Source: Candidatus Protochlamydia phocaeensis (GTDB lineage: Bacteria; Chlamydiota; Chlamydiia; Chlamydiales; Parachlamydiaceae). From it: DNA of 64,000 bases. The notes under the pieces are model-generated. The model did no database searches and was not told where the DNA came from. It saw nothing but the letters and a program-made list of their open reading frames with translations. Of the stretch, positions 8,359-19,400 are shown piece by piece. A program made the position numbers and the translations under genes. Numbering within the stretch: position 1 is the first letter of the stretch; each line of letters opens with the position of its first letter. The DNA is taken from positions 186,001 through 250,000 of the forward strand of contig NZ_FCNU01000011.1 of NCBI RefSeq assembly GCF_001545115.1, read 5' to 3'.

Positions 8359-9429
8359 TTATTCGCCAGCCGCTAGCATGGGCAGACCTGACTTTTCTTG
8401 TTTTTCTTGCAAGGCTAATTGTCCGCAGGCGGCACTAATATCATCGCCTTTTGTATAGCGGCAAGTATTCACAATACGCGATCCAAATAAAACGCTGCGG
8501 AATTGCTTAATCGCTTTCTTCTCAGGACGTTTTAATCGTAAGCCAGCAACAGGATTATAAGGGATCAAATTAACAGTACATTGCTTGCCCTTCAATAGAT
8601 GGGCTAATTCGTGGGCGTGATCGGGATGATCATTAATTCCGGCTAATAATGTATACTCATAAGTAATGTCGCGTTTGGTCTTTTGGGCATATTCATCCAT
8701 CGCATTTAAAATATCTTCAAGCGGGTATTTTCGTGCATATGGAATAATCTTTTTGCGAATATGCTGATTAGGAGCATGCAAGGAAAGAACGAGATTAACC
8801 TTCAGTCCTTCTGTCGATAAACGTTTGATTCCTTCTACAATGCCTACCGTAGAAACTGTTATGCGACGCTGAGAAATATTAACCAGATTGGGATCGCTCA
8901 ACAAACGAATGGATTTGATAACGGAATCGTAATTTTTAAGAGGCTCCCCCATTCCCATATAGACAACATGAGAAACTTTTTCTTCCTTATCTGCCAACCA
9001 CTTATTAATTTGCAGCACCTGCTCGATTATTTCAGTCGGGCGAAGATTTCTAAAGAACCCTTGTTGGCCAGAAGCACAAAATGCACAGCGAGCTGGACAA
9101 CCAACTTGCGAAGAGACACAAACAGTCCGACGTGTGCCCGAACAAATTAAAACAGATTCAACTAAACTTCCATCCTTTAAACGCCATAAGAATTTATATG
9201 TTTCCAGATCTTGAGACTCTGTCAATTTGACTAACTCTAAGACAGGCAGACGAATATACTGGGCAAGTTTTTCCCTTAGTTCTTTACTAAGATTTGACAT
9301 TCCCTCCCAAGAAAGGACATTCTTTTGGAAAATCCATCCTAAAATTTGCTTGGCATGGAATTCCTTTTCTCCCTGTGCTTTCAGCCATTGCACCAGATTT
9401 TCATAGTCTAAATCTGCATAATCTAACAT
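8359..9429 (-). CDS. rlmN: dual-specificity 23S rRNA/tRNA adenine-C2 methyltransferase RlmN
   Basis: A radical SAM enzyme that methylates C2 of A2503 in 23S rRNA and of A37 in some tRNAs, improving decoding accuracy. 356 aa. The iron-sulfur motif CxxxCxxC is C111, C115, C118. The C-terminal GDDISAACGQL carries the cysteine that forms the methyl-transfer intermediate. VVYMGMGEPLKNYD is the conserved GEP block, and SLHAPNQHIRKKIIP is typical of RlmN, not Cfr. The gene appears to be monocistronic, with AT-rich DNA on both sides. Confidence 0.95.
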   Translation of the reverse strand: MLDYADLDYENLVQWLKAQGEKEFHAKQILGWIFQKNVLSWEGMSNLSKELREKLAQYIRLPVLELVKLTESQDLETYKFLWRLKDGSLVESVLICSGTRRTVCVSSQVGCPARCAFCASGQQGFFRNLRPTEIIEQVLQINKWLADKEEKVSHVVYMGMGEPLKNYDSVIKSIRLLSDPNLVNISQRRITVSTVGIVEGIKRLSTEGLKVNLVLSLHAPNQHIRKKIIPYARKYPLEDILNAMDEYAQKTKRDITYEYTLLAGINDHPDHAHELAHLLKGKQCTVNLIPYNPVAGLRLKRPEKKAIKQFRSVLFGSRIVNTCRYTKGDDISAACGQLALQEKQEKSGLPMLAAGE

Positions 9430-9769
9430 AAAAAAGCCATTCCCATAAAAATTTTTCTTTTATTATATCTTAATAAAACAAATAAAGCCAGAGTATTTAA
9501 ATTGTTAACTATTGAATTTAAATATTTTATTTTCATTAGACAAAAAAATTCTTCATCTACTTGCCTAATGCAATCCCAGCCTTCTGGCAGAGGAAAATAA
9601 AGTAAAAGAGGAGAGAAAAGTGAGGGTAAATGTTAAAATGAAGGGAAACAGAGTAAAGGAATTCCCCATTCTAATAAATTCAAAAAAAACATTTTCTACA
9701 AACACAAGATAATTAAAGACTTAAAACAAATCATCTTTTCCCTTTAAGATAAATTAACTTTTAATTTAA

Positions 9770-9797
9770 TTGACATTAACATCTCCCCTCTTATACT
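9770..9797 (+). promoter_or_regulatory. sigma70-type promoter for the small secreted protein
   Basis: TTGACA at 9770-9775, a 16-base spacer and TATACT at 9792-9797 closely match the vegetative consensus; transcription would begin near 9804. It lies in the AT-rich 465-base gap 9430-9894, which otherwise shows only a short leader frame (ATG 9852, 16 codons) overlapping the downstream start. Confidence 0.65.
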
Positions 9798-9894
9798 AGC
9801 CCCAAGTAATTAACCTACTCGAGTATATTTTAAATTTTAAAATTTAGATCATGGTTAAGAGCTTAATATCATTATTAACTTATAGGAGTGAAAA

Positions 9895-10251
9895 ATGCTA
9901 AAAAGAATTTTATGCCTTGGTATGTTAATCGCCCTTAATACGATTACTCTCCATGCAAGCGATGATAATCAATCACAAGAGCGTTCTTCAACTAATGAGA
10001 ACCAACTTTTTAATGATGATGAAAGCAAAAATGAAACAAACGTCTTATTTGTTCAGTCTGCTGAGTCAGACAAAGAAGGAGAAGATAAAGACAATTCTGG
10101 ATCAAATCATCTAGCCTGTGATTGCGAAGAAGAGATTAAAAATAGAGCCGGTGAGTGCACGGAAGAAGAGTCTTCCAAAGCATTTGCTGCGCAAGACGAG
10201 GAATCTAAAGAAGATTCAGCTCTTTTCTTATGCTGCAAAAACTGCGAATAG
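9895..10251 (+). CDS. small secreted acidic, cysteine-bearing protein
   Basis: 118 aa, not recognised. Residues 1-22 form a clear signal peptide (KR, then a hydrophobic stretch ending LHAS). The mature part is very acidic (long runs of D, E, S, N) and low in hydrophobic residues, with cysteines in CDCEE, GECTE and the terminal CCKNCE. The pattern suggests a disordered, metal-binding or disulfide-linked envelope protein, in keeping with the cysteine cross-linked chlamydial envelope (inference). TATAGGAGTG provides a strong ribosome site 5 bases before ATG. A consensus promoter upstream and a perfect terminator downstream make it an isolated, probably well expressed gene. Confidence 0.75.
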   Translation: MLKRILCLGMLIALNTITLHASDDNQSQERSSTNENQLFNDDESKNETNVLFVQSAESDKEGEDKDNSGSNHLACDCEEEIKNRAGECTEEESSKAFAAQDEESKEDSALFLCCKNCE

Positions 10252-10263
10252 GCTTCTCAAATT

Positions 10264-10291
10264 GCAAAGTCCGCCATTTGGCGGGCTTTGC
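10264..10291. terminator. bidirectional hairpin between convergent genes
   Basis: GCAAAG-T-CCGCC paired with GGCGG-G-CTTTGC around ATTT. It lies 12 bases after the stop of the small secreted protein and directly beside the stop of the convergent glycosyltransferase (10293). The T-tract is poor on both sides. Confidence 0.7.
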
Positions 10292-10292
10292 G

Positions 10293-11135
10293 CTATTTCC
10301 CCAAAAACGCAATTTTCGCTCGCCTAGTCCATAATTTAAAGAATCGTCTAACATCTTTCTGCCTAATCAGCCATTTAAGCGTAGGCCACATCCCAAAATA
10401 TTGAAATAAGATCTTTCCCGTTTCCCAGAAATGTCGAATGACCATTCCGCTAGTAACCCAGCGCATGTCATAATCAATCAATGCCCGGTATAGGGCTGCG
10501 CTGCGCATGTCTTTTTTAAGGCAAAAGCGGCACAGTAGGTCAAATCCCCCCCTTAACTCATAGTCTGTGCAGAAAATTCCCAGCTTCAAAAAAACATCTT
10601 TTTTAAACCAGCATCCTTGAAGGCTAGTCGGCTGTTGTCCTCTTCGCAAGAGATCTAAGGTGAGGCGTCGAAATAAAAATTTAACCTCTGCTCTTCCGTC
10701 TCGAAGCAAAGCGCCGCAATAAACAAGCTCGGGCCTATTCTTTTGTTGAGCAAGCTGCATCATGTCCAAAAGGGTATGGGGATGAATATAGAAATCACCG
10801 GGAAATAAAATATTAATATAATCTCCTTTAGCCAAAAGAATTCCCTGATTGATCATTTGATAGACTTGATAATCGGGAACGGAACTCAATTGGATTTGAT
10901 CTCCCGAGCTATGCAAAATTTCCAATGTCCGGTCGCTTGACCCTGCATCGATGGCTAAAATTTCCAGATTGGGGTATCCCTGCTGAAAAATACTTTCTAA
11001 AGTCAAGGGAAGAAGAGAAGAACAATTTTGAGTGGGAATAATGACTGTTACCCAAGGAAGTAAATGAGGATCCAAACGGGAAATATCACTCGGTTGGGAA
11101 CAACAAGAAGCTAAGACAGGCTCTCTTTCATCCAT
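10293..11135 (-). CDS. family 2 glycosyltransferase
   Basis: 280 aa, GT-A fold. The N-terminus after about 27 residues reads VTVIIPTQNCSSLLPLTLESIFQQGYPNLEILAIDAGSSDRT, the typical GT2 nucleotide-sugar binding start with the D-x-GSSD motif. The DxD position reads ILFPGDFYIHP (residues about 110-120), a variant seen in other GT2 proteins. It probably transfers a sugar from a nucleotide donor to a surface glycan or lipid at the cytoplasmic face; the substrate is unknown. It is monocistronic, convergent with the small secreted gene and divergent from glyQS. Confidence 0.85.
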   Translation of the reverse strand: MDEREPVLASCCSQPSDISRLDPHLLPWVTVIIPTQNCSSLLPLTLESIFQQGYPNLEILAIDAGSSDRTLEILHSSGDQIQLSSVPDYQVYQMINQGILLAKGDYINILFPGDFYIHPHTLLDMMQLAQQKNRPELVYCGALLRDGRAEVKFLFRRLTLDLLRRGQQPTSLQGCWFKKDVFLKLGIFCTDYELRGGFDLLCRFCLKKDMRSAALYRALIDYDMRWVTSGMVIRHFWETGKILFQYFGMWPTLKWLIRQKDVRRFFKLWTRRAKIAFLGK

Positions 11136-11331
11136 ACATGCGGTTTATTTTATAGGTGCTTATTTGCCGTAGCTGATCCGATCAGTTTTGGAACTCAAAT
11201 TCTCGCTTTTCCTGCCACTGAGTATATTATTGAGATAAAATGACTGTCCTAGTACACTTTAACACAAGATATACACTCAAAATCAATGAAATAGGTCAAG
11301 CTCTTTTAAGCAAAATTCTTAGGATGACTTT

Positions 11332-14300
11332 ATGTTAACATTTCAGCAATTTTTAAAGAATCTATCCTCTTTTTGGGAAAAACAGGGATGCATTATCCAT
11401 CAAGGATATGATTTAGAAGTAGGCGCCGGAACATTTAATCCAGCGACTTTTTTACGCTGCCTAGGCCCTGAACCCTATCGAGCCGCTTATATTGAGCCTT
11501 GCCGCCGTCCAACAGATGGCCGTTATGGGACAAACCCAAACCGTCTTCAGCATTATTTCCAATATCAAGTCATTTTAAAGCCCTCTCCTCCTAATATCCA
11601 AGAGCTCTACTTGCAATCGCTGGAAGCTTTAGGCTTTAAGCTTGACGAGCACGATATCCGTTTTGTCCATGATGATTGGGAATCTCCTACATTAGGCGCA
11701 TGGGGACTGGGATGGGAAGTGTGGATGGATGGAATGGAAATTACCCAATTTACCTACTTTCAAGCAGTAGGAGGCGTAGAGCTTAGACCGGTCACAGGAG
11801 AAATCACTTATGGGATCGAACGCCTGGCCATGTATTTGCAAAAAGTGAACAGTATTTTCGATTTGCAATGGAATGAAGACTTGACTTACGGCGATATTTA
11901 TCATCGCAATGAAATTGAATGGAGCCATTATAATTTTGAAAAAGCCTCCACCGCTATGTGGCTACGTCATTTTGAAGATTATGAGGGCGAAGCAAAAAAA
12001 CTCATCACAGAGCATTTTCCCATCCCCGCTTATGACTTTGTCATGAAAGCGTCTCATGCTTTCAATCTATTGGATGCGCGAGGCGTCATCTCCGTAACAG
12101 AAAGAACAGGCTATATTGCGCGCATACGCGATCTGGCACGCCAAGTTGCCGAAGAATATATTAAAAGCCGAGAAGCGCAGGGTTTTCCTCTTTTGAAACA
12201 GGCAAAAAAATCCCCGGCAGAAGAGCCCGCCCCTTCTTCCTCCCTCCCTGAATCCTTATTAAATATTCATTCTGATGATGCCGATGATTTTCTGTTAGAA
12301 ATAGGATCGGAAGAGCTGCCGGCCAGCTTTGTCTCCATTGGTAGTCAAAATTTAGAAAAAGCCATCACTGCCCTTTTAGAAAAGGAAGGCATTGCGTTTG
12401 AGCGTTTGAGCTTGTATGCCACTCCAAGACGTCTGGCTGTCTATATTCATCAATTGGCAAAGGGCAAGCCTTCTCAGACAATTGAAAAGAGGGGGCCGGC
12501 GCTCGATCAGGCCTATCAGCCGACAGGAGAAATTAAGCCTGCAGGAGAGGGGTTTTTCCGTTCCTTAGGCATGCCGGCTCCGACGCTTGAAGCAATTCGC
12601 CAAGGGCAAATCAGCGGCGTGGACATCCGCCTAGTCAAAGGCATTCCTTATCTTTTTGGGACTCTGCGCCAAGAAGGCAGAGCCACTGCGGTCATTTTGG
12701 CCGAGCAGCTTCCTACCCTCATTCTCAACCTTGAGTTTCCCAAAAAAATGCGCTGGGGAGATTCGGATATTGCCTATGCCCGTCCCCTGCGCTGGATTGT
12801 GGCTCTTTTCGGCTCTGAAGTTGTCCCTTTTCAAGTGGGAACCATTCACGCCGGCAAAGTGACTTGTGGTCACCGCCAGCTTGCGCCGGAAGTTCGCGCC
12901 CTTGAAAATGCCCGCGACTATATAAAAGTTTTACGCCATTCTTCTGTCATGGCAGATCCGGCAGAACGGGAAGAGGCCATTCTAGAGCAATTGAATGACT
13001 TGGAACAAAAATTCAATATTAAAATTATTGAAAGGGAAAGGGTGATCCCTCAGGTATTAAACCTTGTAGAGTGGCCCCATTTAACCTTGTCTTCTTTCCA
13101 ATCCAACTTTTTGCGGGCCCCTAAAGAGGTGCTTATTTCCGAAATGGTGGAACACCAAAAATATTTCCCCGTGCTCAATCCCGATCAAACCCTTAAAAAT
13201 GCGTTTGTCATTACAGCCAATATCATTCCGACCGATCAAATCCGGCAAGGAAATCAACGCGTGCTGTCTGCGCGTTTGTCCGATGGAGTCTTTTTATATG
13301 AAGAAGACCTAAAAATGCGCCTAGAAGACTTTAATGAAAAGCTCAAGAAAGTGACCTTCCAAAAAGAATTGGGAACCGTTTATCAAAAGGTAGAGCGGTT
13401 AATCAAGCATGCGGATATCTTGCAAAAGTCCTTAGCCATTAGCACACCTGTCAAAGCTCAGCGGGCAGCTTCGCTAGCCAAGGCTGATTTAGCGTCTAAT
13501 ATGGTCTATGAATTTCCGGAATTACAAGGAACGATCGGCCGCTACTATGCTCTTTCGCAAAAAGAAGATCCTGAAGTCGCCCAAGCGATCGATGAGCATT
13601 GGATGCCGCGAGGCGAGAATGCCCCTTTGCCGGAAAGCGAGACAGGTACTCTCATCAGTTTAGCCGATAAGATCGATAATCTCTTAGGATGTTTCTGCAT
13701 TGGACTTAAGCCGACTTCGTCCAGCGATCCCTACGCTTTGCGCCGCCAAGTGCTGGGAATTATTAAAATGCTCATTAAGGGACGCTACGCGCTTCCTTTG
13801 CGGGAAACTTTTATGGCATGCGCCGAAAACTTTCCTCCTGCTCTTATGAAAGATAAAAAGCAAGTCGTCGATGAAATTTTAGCTTTCATCGTTAACCGCA
13901 TCAAAACGGTTTTTCAAGACTATGGATTTTATAAGGATGAGATTGAGGCCAGCCTAGCCCATGGCTGCAATGATATTTATGACACGTTTTGCCGTGTTCA
14001 AGCTCTACACGATTTTCGTCAACAAGCCAATCAACAATTCAGCTCTTTATACGAAGTCTATAAGCGGGCAAAAGGCCAGCTCAATGGGCATCAGTATCCT
14101 CCCATTTCTCAAGAAAAATTGATCGAACCTGCGGAAAAGCATTTGAATAGCTTGCTGGATCAGCAGCAAAGAGCACTGCAAGACGCTTTGAATAAGCGGG
14201 ACTACAATCAAGCTTATGCGCTAATTGCGACCATTCAGCCAGCCTTGGCAGCTTTATTTGATCAAGTAAAAATTCTGGCTGAAGATCCACATATCCGTGA

Positions 14301-14382
14301 AAACCGCTTGGCCTTGCTCAAACGCGTTTTTGATTTGTTTGGAGAAATTCTAGATTTCAGCAAAATTCAAGAAAAAGCCTAG
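11332..14382 (+). CDS. glyQS: glycyl-tRNA synthetase, fused alpha and beta subunits
   Basis: 1016 aa joining the two subunits of bacterial alpha2beta2 GlyRS in one chain, as known in Chlamydiae. Residues 1 to about 295 are GlyQ ([38 protein letters not shown], the catalytic class II core). A Pro/Ser-rich linker at about 290-315 leads into GlyS, starting [17 protein letters not shown]. The GlyS part carries the HD-like domain (around residues 700-800, [31 protein letters not shown]) and the C-terminal anticodon domain. ATG start with AGGATGA upstream; divergent from the glycosyltransferase gene. Confidence 0.97.
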   Translation: MLTFQQFLKNLSSFWEKQGCIIHQGYDLEVGAGTFNPATFLRCLGPEPYRAAYIEPCRRPTDGRYGTNPNRLQHYFQYQVILKPSPPNIQELYLQSLEALGFKLDEHDIRFVHDDWESPTLGAWGLGWEVWMDGMEITQFTYFQAVGGVELRPVTGEITYGIERLAMYLQKVNSIFDLQWNEDLTYGDIYHRNEIEWSHYNFEKASTAMWLRHFEDYEGEAKKLITEHFPIPAYDFVMKASHAFNLLDARGVISVTERTGYIARIRDLARQVAEEYIKSREAQGFPLLKQAKKSPAEEPAPSSSLPESLLNIHSDDADDFLLEIGSEELPASFVSIGSQNLEKAITALLEKEGIAFERLSLYATPRRLAVYIHQLAKGKPSQTIEKRGPALDQAYQPTGEIKPAGEGFFRSLGMPAPTLEAIRQGQISGVDIRLVKGIPYLFGTLRQEGRATAVILAEQLPTLILNLEFPKKMRWGDSDIAYARPLRWIVALFGSEVVPFQVGTIHAGKVTCGHRQLAPEVRALENARDYIKVLRHSSVMADPAEREEAILEQLNDLEQKFNIKIIERERVIPQVLNLVEWPHLTLSSFQSNFLRAPKEVLISEMVEHQKYFPVLNPDQTLKNAFVITANIIPTDQIRQGNQRVLSARLSDGVFLYEEDLKMRLEDFNEKLKKVTFQKELGTVYQKVERLIKHADILQKSLAISTPVKAQRAASLAKADLASNMVYEFPELQGTIGRYYALSQKEDPEVAQAIDEHWMPRGENAPLPESETGTLISLADKIDNLLGCFCIGLKPTSSSDPYALRRQVLGIIKMLIKGRYALPLRETFMACAENFPPALMKDKKQVVDEILAFIVNRIKTVFQDYGFYKDEIEASLAHGCNDIYDTFCRVQALHDFRQQANQQFSSLYEVYKRAKGQLNGHQYPPISQEKLIEPAEKHLNSLLDQQQRALQDALNKRDYNQAYALIATIQPALAALFDQVKILAEDPHIRENRLALLKRVFDLFGEILDFSKIQEKA

Positions 14383-14387
14383 ACAAT

Positions 14388-14422
14388 AAGAAAGGAGGCG
14401 CTTACAGCCTCCTTTCTTTATT
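14388..14422 (+). terminator. rho-independent terminator of glyQS
   Basis: AAGAAAGGAGGC (14388-14399) pairs perfectly with GCCTCCTTTCTT (14407-14418) around a seven-base loop, followed by TATTTC. It lies 5 bases after the glyQS stop. Confidence 0.85.
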
Positions 14423-14464
14423 TCAAAATGAACTCAACATTATTTTGAACTTATCGCGTTATAT

Positions 14465-16189
14465 CTAGCAAGTAATGCTAAAGCCATGCATTCCACCTAA
14501 TCGGTTAAAATAAAAAATATACCCCTTTTTAAACAAAGCCATTAGGATGCGATTTAGCCAAAGTTGCAATTCCTCTTTAGGCGTTAAGTCTGTTTTTCCC
14601 GGCATACCGAGATCTGCATAATCGCTAAAAGGACGGATGGATAAAGGAAGCTGAACTGTACGCTTATTCTTTACATGAGTAAAATGGGCGTTGCTTTCTA
14701 TTCTTTTATTGAGATAGCGGACAATATCTGTGACAGCTTGCCTTAAGGTGCAGCTCTTTACTTCCTCCCCCGTCAGAGTATAGGTTTTATAGGAGTCTAC
14801 CTCTTCTAAATCCAATCCCAATTGATCAATCTCCTCAGTTGACATAAAGGGTTCATTACCCGTTTCAATGCCTCTGCCTTTACAAAAAGCTTGGTATTGA
14901 TGATATTTTTTAATTTCAGAGATCTGATCGGCTTTTGCCTCTTCAGCTTTATCCTTCTTAATTCCCCAAGTATTCTCTTGAGAAAAGTCAATTCCTAGTT
15001 TTTTACCCTCTTCAATGACCATATCCACTAATTCTTCATTTGGCATCATCCCAATTAGTCCTCGGCTATTATGCGGGCCGCCTATAAAACCATCCAAGGG
15101 CTCCTTTCCTGCCCATTCCATATCAATGACTCCACAGTAGAGCGGTTGATCCTTCTCTCCTCCGTCTGATTCTAAAAGAGGATAATTATTGAAGCGCACA
15201 TCGTCATCTCCCGTTTCAAAGACGAACCGAGCGAGCTGTTTAGCTAAAGGCTTCAAGCGATCCGCATGCTTATAATAGAGGTCTTCTTGCTCAAAATGCT
15301 CTCTTTGAAAGGCAAGCCGTTTTTCCGCAATAATGTTATAAGCATACCCATGGCTTTCTATCGTAAACATTTTTGCAGGAGGAAGCCTTAAAAGGTTCAG
15401 CCCATATTTCAGGATCACTTGCTTTCCCCTCACGGTATTTTTAAATCGCTTTTCCGTTTCTTCGCTGCCACCTGAAGAAGGTATATCTTCTGAAAGATAA
15501 TGAGTCGTACAATTGGCGATCTTAAAGACTAAATCAGGCTCTTCCGGAATGGTAAATACCGAGAAGAATTGTCCCCTGCTAATGAATTTCAACTGTTCAT
15601 TTTCTTTTTTACTTGCGATATCAGGCATCAAAGCCATCATGCGCGCAAGCCCTTCAGAAGAAATCTCCACACCTTTTTCTAAGGCTTGTTGGGCTTCTTC
15701 AAAAGTCACAGGTTTTGCTTCAAAAACAAGGGATGGCTCAGGATTAACCGTTTGGGACTCCACTGATTCCTTCTCTAGTCTTTCATCCTTAGGCAGGCTA
15801 GAATTAATGGGCGTTTGTGCCCTTGCCTGTATGCTTTCATTTGAATTGACAAGATTAGCCGGATCCCCAGTGTTTAAAAGAGAGCGATTCACAATTGGTT
15901 GAAGCGACGAACAAGCGCGATAAATTTTTACAAGCTTTTTACTTGTCCAAAAAGCCTGTAAATCTCCTTTAACTTTTTCACTCCGATATCCGCTTCCTAA
16001 AGAAAGGATGATTTTGGCAATAGCCCGAAGCCCTACCCATATGCGCCGCTTTAGACTGTACGCTTTCCAGTACGTCCCTTCTAATGTGTAGTCTCTGCCA
16101 TTATGCGTGATTTTAGTCCTTCCATCGATCGCTTCAGAAGAGTAATTCACAGAAAGTTGCTTATTCTCATCAATATACTTTGTATACAT
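14465..16189 (-). CDS. large protein with kinase-like (APH/eukaryotic kinase fold) features
   Basis: 574 aa, family not recognised. Residues about 201-226 (FISRGQFFSVFTI, then LVFKIA) resemble a glycine-rich loop followed by the ATP-binding lysine (K223). A hinge-like stretch IIAEKRLAF follows near 287. Residues 328-357 (DDDVRFNNYPLL, then CGVIDMEW) look like the catalytic loop Asp/Asn and the metal-binding Asp (D356) in the IDxE style of aminoglycoside phosphotransferases. Residues 50-66 contain a weak hydrophobic stretch, and 100-165 are Ser/Pro-rich. No Sec signal is visible. It could be a secreted kinase-like effector or a degenerate kinase. It stands alone, with an AT-rich leader and GGAG before ATG 16189. 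Confidence 0.55.
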   Translation of the reverse strand: MYTKYIDENKQLSVNYSSEAIDGRTKITHNGRDYTLEGTYWKAYSLKRRIWVGLRAIAKIILSLGSGYRSEKVKGDLQAFWTSKKLVKIYRACSSLQPIVNRSLLNTGDPANLVNSNESIQARAQTPINSSLPKDERLEKESVESQTVNPEPSLVFEAKPVTFEEAQQALEKGVEISSEGLARMMALMPDIASKKENEQLKFISRGQFFSVFTIPEEPDLVFKIANCTTHYLSEDIPSSGGSEETEKRFKNTVRGKQVILKYGLNLLRLPPAKMFTIESHGYAYNIIAEKRLAFQREHFEQEDLYYKHADRLKPLAKQLARFVFETGDDDVRFNNYPLLESDGGEKDQPLYCGVIDMEWAGKEPLDGFIGGPHNSRGLIGMMPNEELVDMVIEEGKKLGIDFSQENTWGIKKDKAEEAKADQISEIKKYHQYQAFCKGRGIETGNEPFMSTEEIDQLGLDLEEVDSYKTYTLTGEEVKSCTLRQAVTDIVRYLNKRIESNAHFTHVKNKRTVQLPLSIRPFSDYADLGMPGKTDLTPKEELQLWLNRILMALFKKGYIFYFNRLGGMHGFSITC

Positions 16190-16486
16190 TTTATTATTAA
16201 CTCCAAATATTGGATGTATTCGTTCAAATTACCTTTCTTAATAAAACAACTCGAATTTAGCACAATAAAAATAAAAAATAAATTTCTTTCAAAACTATAT
16301 CCACATTCTAAATTTCTTTTCCACTTTGCTTTCTTTCTATTTTGCTCAGCCCAATGCAAGACATTAAATTAACAAAAATTTAACGTATTATTTAAAAAAA
16401 TTAATAGCAACGGGTTATAATAATAATAAAATTACACATTATTAATAATAATTATAATTAAAAGTTAACACCTTTTTGAGGTTTAT
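16190..16486. promoter_or_regulatory. AT-rich divergent intergenic region
   Basis: 297 bases shared by the kinase-like and flavoprotein genes, which diverge from it. It is almost entirely A and T. Nearest the flavoprotein gene there is an imperfect inverted repeat (TTATAATAATAATAA near 16418 against TTATTAATAATAATTATAA near 16439), then GAGG before the ATG at 16487. No small gene is supported. Confidence 0.4.
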
Positions 16487-19400
16487 ATGAACATCCAAGT
16501 TAATGATCATCGCTATAATAATTTAGAAGATTTAGGCCAATCCATCGAGAAAAATTTAAAATCAATTGCAAATGCAAAGGGTAACAACAAAACTTTTTAT
16601 ATTATCACTAATAGCGAAGGAAAGACAGAAGTTAAAATTCCTTCTAATTTCTTTTCCCGCCTTTATTATTCCTTTTTCAAAAGTAAAGCCGATGCCTCTT
16701 TTTTGAATGAAATTAGTTACTATTTGCAACATTCGGATGAAGAGCAAAAAGTCAATTTCCAACGAAAGTATACGCATGTCTTAGAAAATTATATTTCCGT
16801 AGCTGATAAAAAAATTCAAAAATTTGCGCATTCCTCTATTACCAATATCTCTCAAATTTTACATCCCGATAAAAATATTGAAGAGAGAGAATTTGCTTCC
16901 AAACAAGTGGGAAAAAAAACGGCTCAAGCGATTCTTTCCCAAATTTTTACAGAGGGCAAAGTATCGGATAACCTGTTGAAGCAATTAGAAGAAAGCGTGC
17001 ATGCTTTGCAAGCAAATGAACTTCATCCCACCCTAGAACTTTATGAAGACGCCTTATTTATCAATTTAATGATGCAGCAGTTAATCGTACTTGAACAGCA
17101 GGGCTCTCTTAAGCAAAAGGAGCAAATTCAAAAAATTTTTGAAAGAATCCAGTGGCCTGATGAAACGTTTTGCCTAACAGCAAAAGAAGAATACGCTCAT
17201 CGGCTAAGCCTTTCGAATTTCACTCAAGAGGTCAAAGCAAAGGAAGTGGAAGGACGAATCGCTCATTTATCCGAATTGCTGAAATTAATAGATAAAGGAA
17301 CCATCGGCCAAAAAAACCTCAAAAGGCTTATTTTAAGTGAATTAAATTCACTCAATTATAGTGTTCTGCGGGTCAAGGAACATCTCATGTCTGGACCGTC
17401 CATTACTGCCAATGAAAATGAATTGATCACGCTCCAAGACTTAAAGGCCATGCATGCCTTGAGCAATTTCATTGATGCGCATGGAAAGCAAATTACACAG
17501 TTATTATATGATGAGCGTATTCCCAATGATCCCATGCATGCGATCATGCGCGGTCTTCAAGACTCTTTGAACAGCCATCATTTGGACAATATTGTCATTG
17601 AGCTCTCTAGCCGCTATCGCCGTTTTGAAGATAAAATAGATCAATTCTATCAGAACAACCATCTGGCTAATTATTCCACAAGCGATCTTCTTTATTTACA
17701 AAACAAGGCTAAAAGCGAAAGACTCAGCACTGAGGATAAACAAATAATTGCTGACTGCAAAGCCTTTATGCTGGAGCTTAGCTTAGAAGAAGGGACCGCG
17801 TTATCGCTTCGAAATTTTATGCGTTATAACCAGCCTTACGGCAAGCATTTGGAAACCATTCGGACATTATCCCTTATTCAAAATAGACAGTTGGATGACC
17901 AAACCCTAGCCCTTTTCAAAGCTCATCGAGCAGAAGTCTTGGATTCCGCTTCTCAAACCGCTGGCCAGCCAGTCAAATCACCCGAAGTCATCATCGAGGG
18001 AGGAGGGCCGACCGGATTATTTACAGCTCTTAAGCAATACATTTCCGGAGCTAACGTCAAGGTATTTGAAAAGCGAACCGAAAACTATAGCCGCGAACAA
18101 ATTGTCCGTTTGGATCCAAAATGGGTTATGCAATTGCAATATTATTTAGGGACAAAATTCGATGAACTATTTATTAGCGAGAATAAAAAAGGTATATTGA
18201 GGCCCGATGGATTCGTAGAAATCACGATTAATAACCTAGAGAACGCTTTAAAACAGCGCTTGGATGAATTAATTGCTCAAGATCCTGGAGCTGTCGAACT
18301 ACATTTTCAAAGCGAGCTCGTCGGAATAGACACCCCTTCCGATGAGGACAAGCCGTTTCAAGCAGTCATAAAAAAGCAGTACGGAGAAGAGCAGAAAGTC
18401 GCGGCTGATATGGTTATCTGCTGCGGAGGCAAGCATAGTCCCATTAGAACTGCTTATATGGCCCCCAGCAAGCAAATGACAAGCCAAGATTATTACGGAG
18501 TAGCCGTCTGGCATTTTACCCCTAATGCAAACAATCAAAAGCCTGACTTTTCGCGATTTGGCGATTTTAGAGGAGGATTTGGCGGAAATGAATTAAGAAA
18601 CGCCTTAGCAAAAAGAGAATGGTTGGACGCACTCCCAGAAGAAGGCTTAGATGGCAATCTTTTTTACGAGGTTGCACGCGCCATTCATCAATTCCCCGCT
18701 GATTTAGAAAAAAATATTACTCAAAAAGCCTTTCAAATTCGCACATTTGAAAACAGAGGGCTTATTTATTTAGGCATGCAGATTCCCCCTTCTCTTCACG
18801 CTCTTGTCGATAAAATAGAAGAGCTAAAAAGAGAAGAGGTCGATCCGGATCAAAAAAATCATCTTTCTCAAGTGCAAAAAAAATTACAAATGAAATGGTT
18901 CGAGTCCGTAGCGGAAGTTTACGGTTTAGATAAAGCCGGAATGGTCTTGCAAGAAAAATCCGTAGGGACATTCCCAGTAGCCCAACAACGTGTCGCACAG
19001 CCCATTTCAGAAGTGAAATCGCCTTATGGCCAGGAATTATTAATTGCGGCTGCTGGCGACAGTTTTGCCAGCCCTCACTTTATGCGCTATAGTGGATTAA
19101 GCGGCGCTAGGCAAAATACGGAAAACTTGCAAAGTTTTACGGAAAGGTTAATTTTGGCCAATGCCAATCCTGATCCTGGAGTAAAAGAAAGAGAACGCCA
19201 AGAAATATTTAAAAGCTTTATTGAAAATCAGCAGCGAACAGCAGATTTTGTTATTCGTCGCGGTTTGACTTTCCTCCAAGCCAATCCTGAAGAAGCGATT
19301 AAAGAAGATTTACATAAACAAATGGCGGATCAATTAGAACAGGAAATCAAGCTTTTATTTAGTTCAGAAAAGCAAGCCAACTACCTATTTTTTCAATATA

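Noticed and set aside
10118-10327. 69-codon frame overlapping the small secreted gene and its terminator
   Set aside because: It reads through a terminator hairpin and is a frame shadow of the signal-peptide gene.
12631-12873. Frames antisense or out of frame inside glyQS, recD2, uvrC and dapA
   Set aside because: They are shadows of strongly supported genes with intact family motifs.
13430-13447. GCCATTAGC inside glyQS and a similar string in gatA
   Set aside because: These are coding matches to eight or nine bases only, without the flanking hairpin or the GGTTTTAA part of the repeat core.
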